Assembly: GCA_016214075.1 (NCBI GenBank)
Contig: JACRPI010000011.1
Coordinates: 1-57,853 of the forward strand
Direction of reading: 5' to 3'
DNA length: 57,853 bases
Origin: Candidatus Woesearchaeota archaeon
Lineage (GTDB): Archaea; Nanobdellota; Nanobdellia; Woesearchaeales; DSVV01
Under the pieces are notes generated by a model. That model made no database searches and was not told the DNA's origin. It saw only the letters and a program-made list of their open reading frames with translations. Below are positions 25,563-34,302 of this stretch, piece after piece. Positions within the stretch are counted from its first letter, which is position 1, and every line of letters starts with the position of its first letter. The translations under genes and the position numbers were made by a program.

Positions 25563-26041
25563 GAATACACCTCAATAGTAATGTAGCCAAAACTATAACT
25601 GTCGGTTACTGGATCATAGAGCGTGACAGGTGTCCGAAACGGTTGAGCGCCACTGCTTTCTGCAGCGTAAGGATATTCATAGAGTACAACTTCTTCAGAA
25701 GTAGGATAGACAGAAGTCACCACAACACCAGAGTTTTTGAAAACAATGGAACTATAATACAATGAATTGTCTGCAATAGTTTCTTGCAGTGCTTCAATTT
25801 TCGAAAGATCATAACAATCGAAGACGACAGTTGCGTCGACAGTGCAGGGAATTTCCGCAAGATGCCGGACTCGTTGTTCGACAGCGATTGCGTCAAGCTC
25901 TTGCGCTTCCTGTAAATCTTGTTTGCCAGTAAACAGCTGAATCTTCGCGTAAAAAACCATTCCTCCTGCGAGAAGAATAAAGAAAATGATGAGCACAATA
26001 ATGGTCTCTCCAGTTTTTAGTTGTGCTTTTTTCTGCGTCAT
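25559..26041 (-). CDS. Pilin-like protein, second gene of the upstream operon
   Basis: The start at 26041 gives 160 residues beginning MTQKKA|QLKTGETIIVLII, with a helix at about 12-30. It was chosen because it follows the upstream stop by one base and shows the class III signal. The longer frame to 26095 overlaps the preceding gene. The exterior domain has two cysteines (IPCTVDATVVFDCYDL), compatible with one disulfide. No family is recognised. Confidence 0.84.
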   Translation of the reverse strand: MTQKKAQLKTGETIIVLIIFFILLAGGMVFYAKIQLFTGKQDLQEAQELDAIAVEQRVRHLAEIPCTVDATVVFDCYDLSKIEALQETIADNSLYYSSIVFKNSGVVVTSVYPTSEEVVLYEYPYAAESSGAQPFRTPVTLYDPVTDSYSFGYITIEVYS

Positions 26042-26042
26042 C

Positions 26043-27104
26043 TCAATACACCCGTGGGCATCCTTTGATTTGCGCGTATTTATTATTGTCTTCAAGAGTC
26101 GTCACCGCGTCCCGAACTGCGATAATATCTGTGTTCTCAGGATCAAGCGCTTCAGGAATTGCTTCTATTGCGTCTTGAATAGACTCTTCAAAATAATACG
26201 TGCAGTATGAAAGTTCAGGATCAGCTTCAAATGCAGAATAAAGCTGTGCAGTTCGTGCGCTATACACTGCGCCAACAAATTCCGCTTGATACAACGCTTT
26301 CTGGACATTGCAGGTGTAGAAATCTTTGTTCGCGGAAAAAAGTGCGCCAACAAGCAAAGGTAATCCCACATATTCAGTAGTACCATCATAAAAAGTAATC
26401 TCTCCAGAGTCTTCGTCTCCATCAACATACACAATGTCCCATGTTCCATCGCTTTGTGCGCCGAGTGTATCTTCTATTGTGGAAGTAGACAACGAATTTG
26501 CATCGAGAAATGCAATAATACGCACATAAGCATCATTTTTGTTGGTAATACTAAACGCAGATGCGCTATCGACTTTCACTGTCTCTTTAGTGATATAACT
26601 ATTTTCTGCGAGGAGTGTATTCACAGTATACGCAACACTGCTGTGGCTATCATCATACACAATAACATAACGCGCAGCGTCAGTAGTCAAGTAAAGAAAG
26701 TTTGCGATTTTGTAGGGCAGCGCCCACTCAAGCGACCATGTAATTAAGTTTGTTCCTTCAAGTTCTCCGAGCGAAAAGAGCACTTGTGTTTCTGTGGATC
26801 GTGCGATGCCGCCGCCAGAAAACTCTGAAGGACAGCCAAACGTGCTGCAATCATATGGTGAACAAGTAAAAGAAAGGGTGATGTCAGGGATTGTGGTGGT
26901 CATTGCAGTTTTTGGGCTTTCTTGCGCGGTTTTCATAAGGGACTCAAGTTGCAATACTATTTCGCCAGTAATTTTTTGTTCTTGTGTTCCTTTGTACCAC
27001 ATTGCGACGCCGACAAAGAAGCTGAGAATGAGTGCGCCGATAAGAAGAACAAAGATCCAGTTGAATTGCACATCAATTTGTCCGCGTTTGTTTTTTCTGA
27101 GCAT
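26043..27104 (-). CDS. Pilin-like protein heading the upstream operon
   Basis: This 353-residue protein begins NKRG|QIDVQFNWIFVLLIG with a helix to about residue 33. The QFNWIFVLI-G signature recurs at the N-termini of uncharacterised DPANN proteins in my recollection, which should be checked. The exterior part is large with a CSPYDCSTFGC cluster near 81-91 and no recognised catalytic motif. A GATTTAAAG box lies about 25 nt upstream of the ATG, so it is the first gene of the 27104-25026 operon. Confidence 0.86.
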   Translation of the reverse strand: MLRKNKRGQIDVQFNWIFVLLIGALILSFFVGVAMWYKGTQEQKITGEIVLQLESLMKTAQESPKTAMTTTIPDITLSFTCSPYDCSTFGCPSEFSGGGIARSTETQVLFSLGELEGTNLITWSLEWALPYKIANFLYLTTDAARYVIVYDDSHSSVAYTVNTLLAENSYITKETVKVDSASAFSITNKNDAYVRIIAFLDANSLSTSTIEDTLGAQSDGTWDIVYVDGDEDSGEITFYDGTTEYVGLPLLVGALFSANKDFYTCNVQKALYQAEFVGAVYSARTAQLYSAFEADPELSYCTYYFEESIQDAIEAIPEALDPENTDIIAVRDAVTTLEDNNKYAQIKGCPRVY

Positions 27105-27211
27105 TGTATTTTATGATGAGTATTTCTTTAAATCTATTCTTATAATTATGTCTTATTATTACTTGTGTTTTGGATAACATAAATCATGTTTTTTAAGGAA
27201 TGAAATTCAAA

Positions 27212-27424
27212 AGACGCTCGACTAACGCTCGCGTCTGAGCACACAGGCTCTCGCAGGAACGCTCGAGCCTGTGTGCCAGAGAATGTCAAACAAAAACAAC
27301 AACATGGCCAGACGGAACAAAATTTGTTTCACAAATTTTGTGGAGTAGGACAAGCTTTTTGGCGTAACGATGGAGAAGAAAGCCAAAAAGTTGGCCGTCT
27401 GTGCCATCGTTGTTGTTGTTTTTG
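27212..27424. ncRNA. Strongly structured intergenic element, possible non-coding RNA
   Basis: The 433-base divergent gap 27105-27537 holds four clear helices. A 6-bp hairpin lies at 27212-27236. A perfect 12-bp hairpin, GCACACAGGCTC with GAGCCTGTGTGC, lies at 27239-27276. A long outer stem pairs 27291-27315 with 27395-27424, with only a few bulges. Inside it are an 11-bp hairpin with TTC loop (27317-27341) and a 9-bp hairpin (27355-27363 with 27382-27390). The strand is undetermined. No SRP or RNase P consensus is apparent. A DNA-level role such as a transposon end is the main alternative. Confidence 0.6.
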
Positions 27425-27488
27425 TTTAATAAAGAAACATAATCATAAAGAAAAAAACAGAGAATAAACAATCTGCTCCCTTAAAAAA

Positions 27489-27499
27489 GAAACATATAA
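27489..27499 (+). promoter_or_regulatory. TATA box of the giant surface protein gene
   Basis: CATATAAATAC lies about 45 nt upstream of the ATG at 27538. It leaves room for a short leader containing the purine-rich AAAAAAGGGGTC just before the start codon, which could serve as a ribosome binding site. Confidence 0.5.
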
Positions 27500-27537
27500 A
27501 TACTCTCAATACAAAAAACAGTCTAAAAAAGGGGTCA

Positions 27538-30500
27538 ATGCCAGTGCGAAAAAGAGTACTCTATACTTTTATATCTATATTTATTCTTTTCATCCTCTCT
27601 TCTCTCTCTGTTTTTGCGGGATATTGCGCAAACCCAGGAGAATCCACATATTGTAGTGGCACAGTAGACAGTGAAGACTGCTGTCCCTCAAGCGCAGACT
27701 ATTATGGAGAGTATGGCGCGCCAGAAGATCAAAGCGATTGCGAAGATAATTTCTATTCCAGCACGAGTAGTAGTGTTGGTGGATTCTGTAGTGATGCGGG
27801 TTGTTGTTATATCGACAGTGAACAAACATGTAGTGATTCATCTCTTCAAGGAACTTGTGAATATGATGGTGGTTCGTGGGTTACTGACGGCTGTAGCGCA
27901 ATCACGCAATGTACAGAAGGATGCTGTATCTATAACGATGGTGCGACATTCACCTCAGTAATCAGTTCATCAGGTTTCTGTAGTATAAGCGTCGAAGGAA
28001 CATTTGACAGTAGCATCACCTCAGACAGCGAATGTTCAGACCTCGCAGCAACATACACAGAAGCAGATATCGAATGCGCGGATGGCGTAGACAATGATGG
28101 CGATGGACTTGAAGATTATCCATTGGACACAGGATGTAGCAGCGCGACAGACAGCAGTGAAAAAACAACACTCTACGCATGTGATGATGATGAAGATAAT
28201 GATGGAGATGGCGATACAGATTATCCTGATGATGCAGGTTGTTACGCTGCAGACACCGCAAGCGAAGAACTTGGTGATCTTGACGCATGTAGCGAGGGAG
28301 AAGTCAGCACTGCGTGTAATTGTTATGTCACGAGCGAAGAAGACGGAACATATTGTGAAGAAGGAAATTACTGCATAGATGGCGTTTGTCAAAGCAGCAG
28401 TGATGCAGTCTGTACAGAAGGAGAACGCGAATATTGTGGTGTAGAATCAGGCACAGGGTGTTTGATGTATGAAACATGCGAAAGCGGAGCATGGAGTTCA
28501 TGCGATGTCACCAGCTCTTGTGGTCTCGAACCAGAAGTATGTGATGATTCCACAGATCAAGATGGCGATGGATTAAATAATTGCGATGATTTGGATTGTT
28601 ATGAAACCGCGTGTGGTTCTTCGCGAGAAGACAGCAGTTGCTTAAGTGAAGATGGCGCAAGTAAAGGATTCTCTTATGGCGGCACGTATGTTTGTTGTAG
28701 CACGACTAATGTAAATGACTGCGAAGGAGATGGGACGTATGAAACCTGCGGTAGTTGTGCGTGTGAAACAACACCTATTGATCCAGAAATTGATGCGATC
28801 GAATATACATTAGGAGAAGCACAATTAACAATCAGTTGGTCGCTTTCCTGTTCTGTAGAATTTAATCTCAGGCGTTGCACAGGAGAAAGTTGCACAACAG
28901 ATATCACGGATTTAACAGATGCGGAAATTGAAACAGCATATCCAGATATTGTTGGCGCAAACATTGAAGATGCGTGGGAATATACAGACACGACAGTTGG
29001 AGTAAATCAATATTATTGTTATGTCGTCGAAGCAGTCTATCCTGATGGTACAAGCACATATTCAGAACCTTCTTGCATAGAAGACAGTGGCGATGCGTGG
29101 TGTCAGCAGATGACCACCAGCGAGTTTTGCATTGACGCGTATGATGGCATGAGTGAAGAATTGATTTATCGTGTGGGTTGTACATCAGAAAATAAAGTAA
29201 GTTATATTGAAAATTGTCACGTGGAATATGGTTCTGATTATATGTGCATTGGTCCGTATAGTGATGGCACGACAAGTTGTGAATATCAGAGTGATTGTGC
29301 AACTTGCGGTGATCCATTAGGAATCTATGCAATTCTTGATACAACATATCTCTATAACGATGACGATGCGTATGATGGCTATCTCTGCAGCGCAATTCCA
29401 ATGTGTTATTATGATTATACATTAACAACAACGGATTCATTCCAAGAATGCGCAGATGTCAGCAGTTGTTATGATTATGGAAGTCAAAGCGCGTGCGCAG
29501 AACAATATAATGCAGAAGGCTACAATAACAAATGCCTCCAAAGAGATTGCGATTGGATTGAGTTCAGCAGTGGCGATGGAATTTCCAACGGCATTTGCAA
29601 AGAAAAAACAGCAGACTATGCGCGCTGTGATGCGTGCAATGACGCGGTGAAGAATGGCATCTTTGACGCGTGCACAGCAACACGATGTGAAGAGTTTGGC
29701 GTCGAAGATGCGACGTGTTATCTCAGTGGCTTAACAAATCAGTGTACAGATATTGGAGATTTTACCTGTACTGCGTACGAAGATTCCGCAAGTTGTAGTG
29801 GAGATTATAATGTAGAGATTGATGAAGACACCAATGAAATTATTGTTGAAAGTCAAGACACGTTAGGGCTCGGTCTCTGCTACTGGAATGGCGAAGAATG
29901 TTACAAAGACGCAAATGGCGATGGTGCACAAGATGATGGACAAGAAGACATGACTCCTCCATCAACAATCGTTCTCACTGCGGACAAAATGAGCGCAATC
30001 AATATCACACTTCTTGCCACAGATTATGATGATGATGGCACAGCAGGATCTGGGGTCAAAGCATTGTATTATTGCCTCAGCGATGATGGAAGTTCATGTT
30101 ATCCAGATACGGCAGCAGAACTATCCAGCGAAGGACTTGCAAGTATAGAACTTGGCGATGGCAGTGGGACATACGCGTTGTATTATTATGCAGAAGATTA
30201 TTCAGAGAACCTTGAAGTCGTCCAAGAGTATTCATTTGAAGTGGACAAGCAGGCGCCAACAATCATCATTGATTATTATGTTTCTGTGGACACAAGCGAG
30301 CCATACGACGAATCTGCATTAACATTCGATGTCAGTGTGGATGAAGAAGCGTATTGTACAGACTCTTTTGAAACAGGAGAAAGCGGATTTGAAGAAGAAT
30401 ATAATGATCACTTTGTGTCAAAATTCGAAGACCTCAGCGATGGATATTATTTGTACACAGTCACGTGCACAGATAGTTTAGGAAATACAGGCGATGCGTT

Positions 30501-33500
30501 TGTCCTCGCGAGAGTAGATGCAGACACCTCAATCTTTGATAGCAGCCCAGAATATTACGTCGATGATGCGACAGTAACATTGGAAGTCAAAACATTGCAA
30601 AGCGCAGATTGTGGCTTTAGTGAAAATGTCGAAGAAGAATCTTTTGAAGACATGGAAGAAGGATTTGAAGCAGAAAGTGCAGACGGGTATTACCTGCACA
30701 CAAGAGACTGGACATTGACAGATAATGGATTATATTTCTTTGATGTAAAATGTGAGTTAGATGATGGCACAGAAGCAGATGATGAAATTTCGTTTGTCTA
30801 TGATGACACTGCGCCAACAACAACAGTAGTAGACAGCTTTGGAAATGAGTTTGACTTTGCAGCATTTTACACAGGAGAAGAACTCGACATGTACCTTTCC
30901 TGCGCAGATGATCCGGAATATGGATTTGGTTGTGAAGAAACATATTATTGCCTCGACACTGAAGAATGTGATCCAACAGACGAATATGATCCAACAGATT
31001 CCATTGAGTACAACCTCAGTGATGTGAGCAGATTAAATCTCTGCTATTACAGCACAGAAGCAACCTATTTAGAGATGGGTGGTCTTGAAGAAGATGTTTC
31101 CTGCACAGAAATAAAAGTGGATAGTTATGACCCAGAACTTATCATCTCTAGTCCAAGCGATGGAGAAAGTGTGTTTGTGCCCTATGTCACAGTCACTGGA
31201 ACAGTCGAAGACAGTGATGCAACAGAAGGCACTGCGATAAACACAGTGACAATAACAGTGAAACAAACAGATGGAACAGAAGTCACCTACACAGACGACG
31301 CGAGCGACGGATTTAGCACAACAGTGGATCTTTCCTTAGAAGCAAACGAAAGCACATACAATTATATCACGGTGTATGGAACAGATCGCTCAGGGGCGAC
31401 AACAGATGAAGAAACAGTTCGTGTAAGATACACCACAGAATTAGGCGAAGCGGCAATCTGGATTGAAGAGCCGGCGAATGGTGTTTCTGAGGAAACAGAC
31501 TTTGACTTTGTCATTGGAACCTATCTTGAAGCAGAAATATGTGGCTACAGTAAAAATAATGCAAGTCTGAACAAATCGATTGCACTCAATCAAGTCGCAA
31601 GCGACACAAGTGGAGAATATCTCTACAGCGCGCCATATTCTATTGATGAATCAAAAGACGGCATTGAAGAATATGTGTATGTGAAATGTCTTTTAGTAAA
31701 CGGCGTCGAATATGCGGAACGATTAATCCTGGAATACGACAGTACAAAACCAGTAATTAAAGATATTGAAATCATTAATAGCGATGGCAAAGATCCACCG
31801 AGTGTTGTGGAGTCTCCATTAAATGTGCAACTCCTCGTCACGACAGATGATCGCACAAAATGCAAATATAGTTTCGACAGCGGCGACGGATTTAGTACAG
31901 GAATGGATAAATTTACAGGCTATGATGACGCAGCGTACGCAACAGAAAATAGTGATACCATTGAAGATGTGGATGATCTCACGTCATACACATTGTATGT
32001 CGCGTGCCAGAATGGCGCGTATATGACGTCAGAAACAGAAAGTCTTGCGTTCAGCATTGACAGCAGTGCAGCGTCAGGCATCTATCTCATTTCGCCAGAA
32101 GCAAGCGGCAATAGAACATTTACGATAAACATTGGCACCACACGAAGCGCAAGCAGTTGTACGTATGGAACAAGCGAAGATGCAACAACGAGTGCAATGA
32201 CTGCAGTAAGCGAAAAACAATACAAAACAGGAAGCATAACAGTCAGTGCGGATGGTAATTACACATATTATTTCACGTGCTGGTTTGTCGATGGAGAAAA
32301 AACAGATTACTTTACGTTCCCAGTGGATACAACAGCGCCAGTGATTGATTTCATTGAAGATGGTGATGTCAGTTATTCTAATACATCACTTTCAGCAACG
32401 TGGAGCGCAAGCGACAGCTTAACAGAAATTGTAGAATATGTCTATTCCATTGGCACGAAAGCAACGTACAATGATACAGTGACGTGGACGTATACAGATA
32501 ATGAAACCGCGCTTGTCGATGCGTTAGATCTCAAGAATCAATCCACGTATTATTGGAATGTCAAAGCGCAAAATGAAGTAGGATTATGGAGCAGCACAAG
32601 CTCTAGCGATGGGGTCTTTATTGACGCGAGTGGTTCTGGCACAGATGATGATCTCAACGCGTCAACAGTGGGAGAAATTGATTATCATGCGTGCGCGAAT
32701 GGCGTGCAAGATGATGATGAGACAGACGTCGATTGTGGTGGCAGTTGTGATGCGTGTAAAGCAGGAAGTATGTGTGAAGTAAGCACAGACTGTGTCAGCG
32801 TCAATTGTGAAAATGGCATTTGCGCAGAAGCAACATGCACAGACAGCATTATCAACCAAGGAGAAAGTGATATCGATTGTGGTGGCAATTACTGTGAAGC
32901 GTGCAGTGAAGGAATGAGTTGTGTCTATCACAGAGATTGCGCGTCAGGATATTGTACCTCCAAGATTTGTACTGCTTCGAGTTGTGATGATGGCGTGAAG
33001 AATGGAGACGAAACAGGCACAGATTGTGGCGGAAGCTGTGATACATGTGAAGATGTAACCTTGCAAACCAGTCCTGCAGCATCGAAAGAAAGCGCAGATG
33101 AAGAAGGATGGAGTATCTGGACATGGGTCCTAATTATTCTTTTAATTATCGGCACAGGTGCTGGCGGATATTATGGATATATTTACTATATGAAGAAAAA
33201 AGGAAAATTACCTCCTTCATTTAACGCGTTTGGCAGTCTTGGAAAAGGATTACCTTCGCTAAGTACCTTGAAAAAATTACCACAACGAATACAAATGCCG
33301 TCAGTGCAAAAACCATCGCTGCAAAAAATATTGCAGCAGAAGCAACAAACACGCGATAAAATCTTTGGCGCGTTTGAAGAAAAACCAAAAGGAGCTCTTG
33401 GTGAAAAACTCCAAGAGAAAAAACCTGCTGAAAAAGCAGCGCCTGCAAAAGCTGTTGCAGAAAAAGAAACAAAGGAAAAAGCGACAAAAAAAAAAGAAGC

Positions 33501-33606
33501 GCCAAAGAAATTGGGTGAAGGACTTGTAATCAAAAAGCCAGCGAAAAAAGAGCCTTCAAAATCATTTACTGCATTAGAGAGATTAATCAAGGAAAGAAAG
33601 AAATAA
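27538..33606 (+). CDS. Giant cysteine-rich surface protein with C-terminal anchor
   Basis: At 2022 residues this is the largest gene. A signal peptide (about 1-30) leads into cysteine-rich modules. MopE/thrombospondin-like acidic repeats such as DGVDNDGDGLED, DNDGDGDTDYPDD and DQDGDGLNNCDD lie near 180-355 and probably bind calcium. Ig/cadherin-like beta domains fill the middle. Three DCGG-containing cysteine modules of about 40 residues lie near 1718-1838 (DETDVDCGGSC, ESDIDCGGNYC, DETGTDCGGSC). One membrane helix (about 1860-1881) precedes a Lys/Ala/Pro-rich cytoplasmic tail of about 140 residues. The likely role is adhesion or host contact. The next gene begins four bases later. Confidence 0.93.
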   Translation: MPVRKRVLYTFISIFILFILSSLSVFAGYCANPGESTYCSGTVDSEDCCPSSADYYGEYGAPEDQSDCEDNFYSSTSSSVGGFCSDAGCCYIDSEQTCSDSSLQGTCEYDGGSWVTDGCSAITQCTEGCCIYNDGATFTSVISSSGFCSISVEGTFDSSITSDSECSDLAATYTEADIECADGVDNDGDGLEDYPLDTGCSSATDSSEKTTLYACDDDEDNDGDGDTDYPDDAGCYAADTASEELGDLDACSEGEVSTACNCYVTSEEDGTYCEEGNYCIDGVCQSSSDAVCTEGEREYCGVESGTGCLMYETCESGAWSSCDVTSSCGLEPEVCDDSTDQDGDGLNNCDDLDCYETACGSSREDSSCLSEDGASKGFSYGGTYVCCSTTNVNDCEGDGTYETCGSCACETTPIDPEIDAIEYTLGEAQLTISWSLSCSVEFNLRRCTGESCTTDITDLTDAEIETAYPDIVGANIEDAWEYTDTTVGVNQYYCYVVEAVYPDGTSTYSEPSCIEDSGDAWCQQMTTSEFCIDAYDGMSEELIYRVGCTSENKVSYIENCHVEYGSDYMCIGPYSDGTTSCEYQSDCATCGDPLGIYAILDTTYLYNDDDAYDGYLCSAIPMCYYDYTLTTTDSFQECADVSSCYDYGSQSACAEQYNAEGYNNKCLQRDCDWIEFSSGDGISNGICKEKTADYARCDACNDAVKNGIFDACTATRCEEFGVEDATCYLSGLTNQCTDIGDFTCTAYEDSASCSGDYNVEIDEDTNEIIVESQDTLGLGLCYWNGEECYKDANGDGAQDDGQEDMTPPSTIVLTADKMSAINITLLATDYDDDGTAGSGVKALYYCLSDDGSSCYPDTAAELSSEGLASIELGDGSGTYALYYYAEDYSENLEVVQEYSFEVDKQAPTIIIDYYVSVDTSEPYDESALTFDVSVDEEAYCTDSFETGESGFEEEYNDHFVSKFEDLSDGYYLYTVTCTDSLGNTGDAFVLARVDADTSIFDSSPEYYVDDATVTLEVKTLQSADCGFSENVEEESFEDMEEGFEAESADGYYLHTRDWTLTDNGLYFFDVKCELDDGTEADDEISFVYDDTAPTTTVVDSFGNEFDFAAFYTGEELDMYLSCADDPEYGFGCEETYYCLDTEECDPTDEYDPTDSIEYNLSDVSRLNLCYYSTEATYLEMGGLEEDVSCTEIKVDSYDPELIISSPSDGESVFVPYVTVTGTVEDSDATEGTAINTVTITVKQTDGTEVTYTDDASDGFSTTVDLSLEANESTYNYITVYGTDRSGATTDEETVRVRYTTELGEAAIWIEEPANGVSEETDFDFVIGTYLEAEICGYSKNNASLNKSIALNQVASDTSGEYLYSAPYSIDESKDGIEEYVYVKCLLVNGVEYAERLILEYDSTKPVIKDIEIINSDGKDPPSVVESPLNVQLLVTTDDRTKCKYSFDSGDGFSTGMDKFTGYDDAAYATENSDTIEDVDDLTSYTLYVACQNGAYMTSETESLAFSIDSSAASGIYLISPEASGNRTFTINIGTTRSASSCTYGTSEDATTSAMTAVSEKQYKTGSITVSADGNYTYYFTCWFVDGEKTDYFTFPVDTTAPVIDFIEDGDVSYSNTSLSATWSASDSLTEIVEYVYSIGTKATYNDTVTWTYTDNETALVDALDLKNQSTYYWNVKAQNEVGLWSSTSSSDGVFIDASGSGTDDDLNASTVGEIDYHACANGVQDDDETDVDCGGSCDACKAGSMCEVSTDCVSVNCENGICAEATCTDSIINQGESDIDCGGNYCEACSEGMSCVYHRDCASGYCTSKICTASSCDDGVKNGDETGTDCGGSCDTCEDVTLQTSPAASKESADEEGWSIWTWVLIILLIIGTGAGGYYGYIYYMKKKGKLPPSFNAFGSLGKGLPSLSTLKKLPQRIQMPSVQKPSLQKILQQKQQTRDKIFGAFEEKPKGALGEKLQEKKPAEKAAPAKAVAEKETKEKATKKKEAPKKLGEGLVIKKPAKKEPSKSFTALERLIKERKK

Positions 33607-33609
33607 AAC

Positions 33610-34143
33610 ATGGGCAAGAACAAAAAAGCGCAAACTTCAGAAATCTTTTTCTTTATTCTTGCGATAGTTATTATTGGTCTACTCCTTTTGTTTGGCGTTA
33701 AATATATTATGGAACTGGGGAGTAAAGTCAACCAGATCGAGCTTGTCCAGTTTAAGACAGATCTTGAAAATAGTGCAGATGAATATAGACCTGTGTATGG
33801 AAAATGGAAGAAGTTAACCTTCTCTGTTCCAGTAGGAATACTAAAAGTCTGTTTTGTGCAGCATGAAACATTTACTGCCGCATCAATCTATTATCAAGAA
33901 GAAGGACTTTGTAAAAATGATCATGAAGATTATAATCTATTCATGTGCAATGCCTGGCAAGATGACACAAGCAGAAATGTTTATACAGATCCGTTCGATG
34001 AGCTTGAAGTAGGCATTGATCTTGGTGCAATAGAAGTGGGAACAGCAGATCAAAATTATTTGTGTATAGACACAACAGATCATATTTTACAAGTGAAGAT
34101 GACAGGAAAAGGAGACCGCGCGCTGATTGAAGAATGGAGCTAA
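33610..34143 (+). CDS. Pilin-like protein behind the giant surface protein
   Basis: This 177-residue protein begins MGKNKKA|QTSEIFFFILAIV, a class III signal with a helix at about 8-28. The exterior domain has four cysteines and no known catalytic motif. It follows the giant surface protein gene by three bases and so is probably co-transcribed. It is the only pilin-like gene of the window on the plus strand. The pairing suggests a surface complex in which the giant protein works with a pilin-type subunit. Confidence 0.85.
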   Translation: MGKNKKAQTSEIFFFILAIVIIGLLLLFGVKYIMELGSKVNQIELVQFKTDLENSADEYRPVYGKWKKLTFSVPVGILKVCFVQHETFTAASIYYQEEGLCKNDHEDYNLFMCNAWQDDTSRNVYTDPFDELEVGIDLGAIEVGTADQNYLCIDTTDHILQVKMTGKGDRALIEEWS

Positions 34144-34176
34144 GTACTCCTTTCCAATAGTGCAAAAGCTTTTAAT

Positions 34177-34259
34177 ATAGTAAACAACAAAGTTCGACAT
34201 AAGAAGAAAATGTTGTTTACTATTCCAGTAACGGACATAAAAATAGTCATTCCGTTACT
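34177..34259 (+). promoter_or_regulatory. Two consecutive hairpins upstream of the coiled-coil operon
   Basis: The first inverted repeat is perfect over 13 bp (ATAGTAAACAACA at 34177-34189 with TGTTGTTTACTAT at 34211-34223). The second is perfect over 9 bp (AGTAACGGA at 34227-34235 with TCCGTTACT at 34251-34259). A TATA-like CTTTTAATATA overlaps the first arm. They lie between the stop at 34143 and the GTG start at 34303. A terminator for the preceding operon, a leader structure or a repressor site are all possible. Confidence 0.55.
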
Positions 34260-34302
34260 CATACTGCAGGAGTTGTAAAAAGAGCACGAAAGGGGTGTTT
34301 TT

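Noticed and set aside
13496-27104. Archaellum or conventional type IV pilus operon
   Set aside because: The signals are pilin-like, but there is no assembly ATPase (FlaI/PilB-like), no TadC/FlaJ-like platform protein and no prepilin peptidase in the window.
27212-27424. SRP RNA or RNase P RNA gene
   Set aside because: The strong helices invited this, but I do not see the conserved SRP helix 8 loop or the RNase P core sequences, and the size is too small for both.
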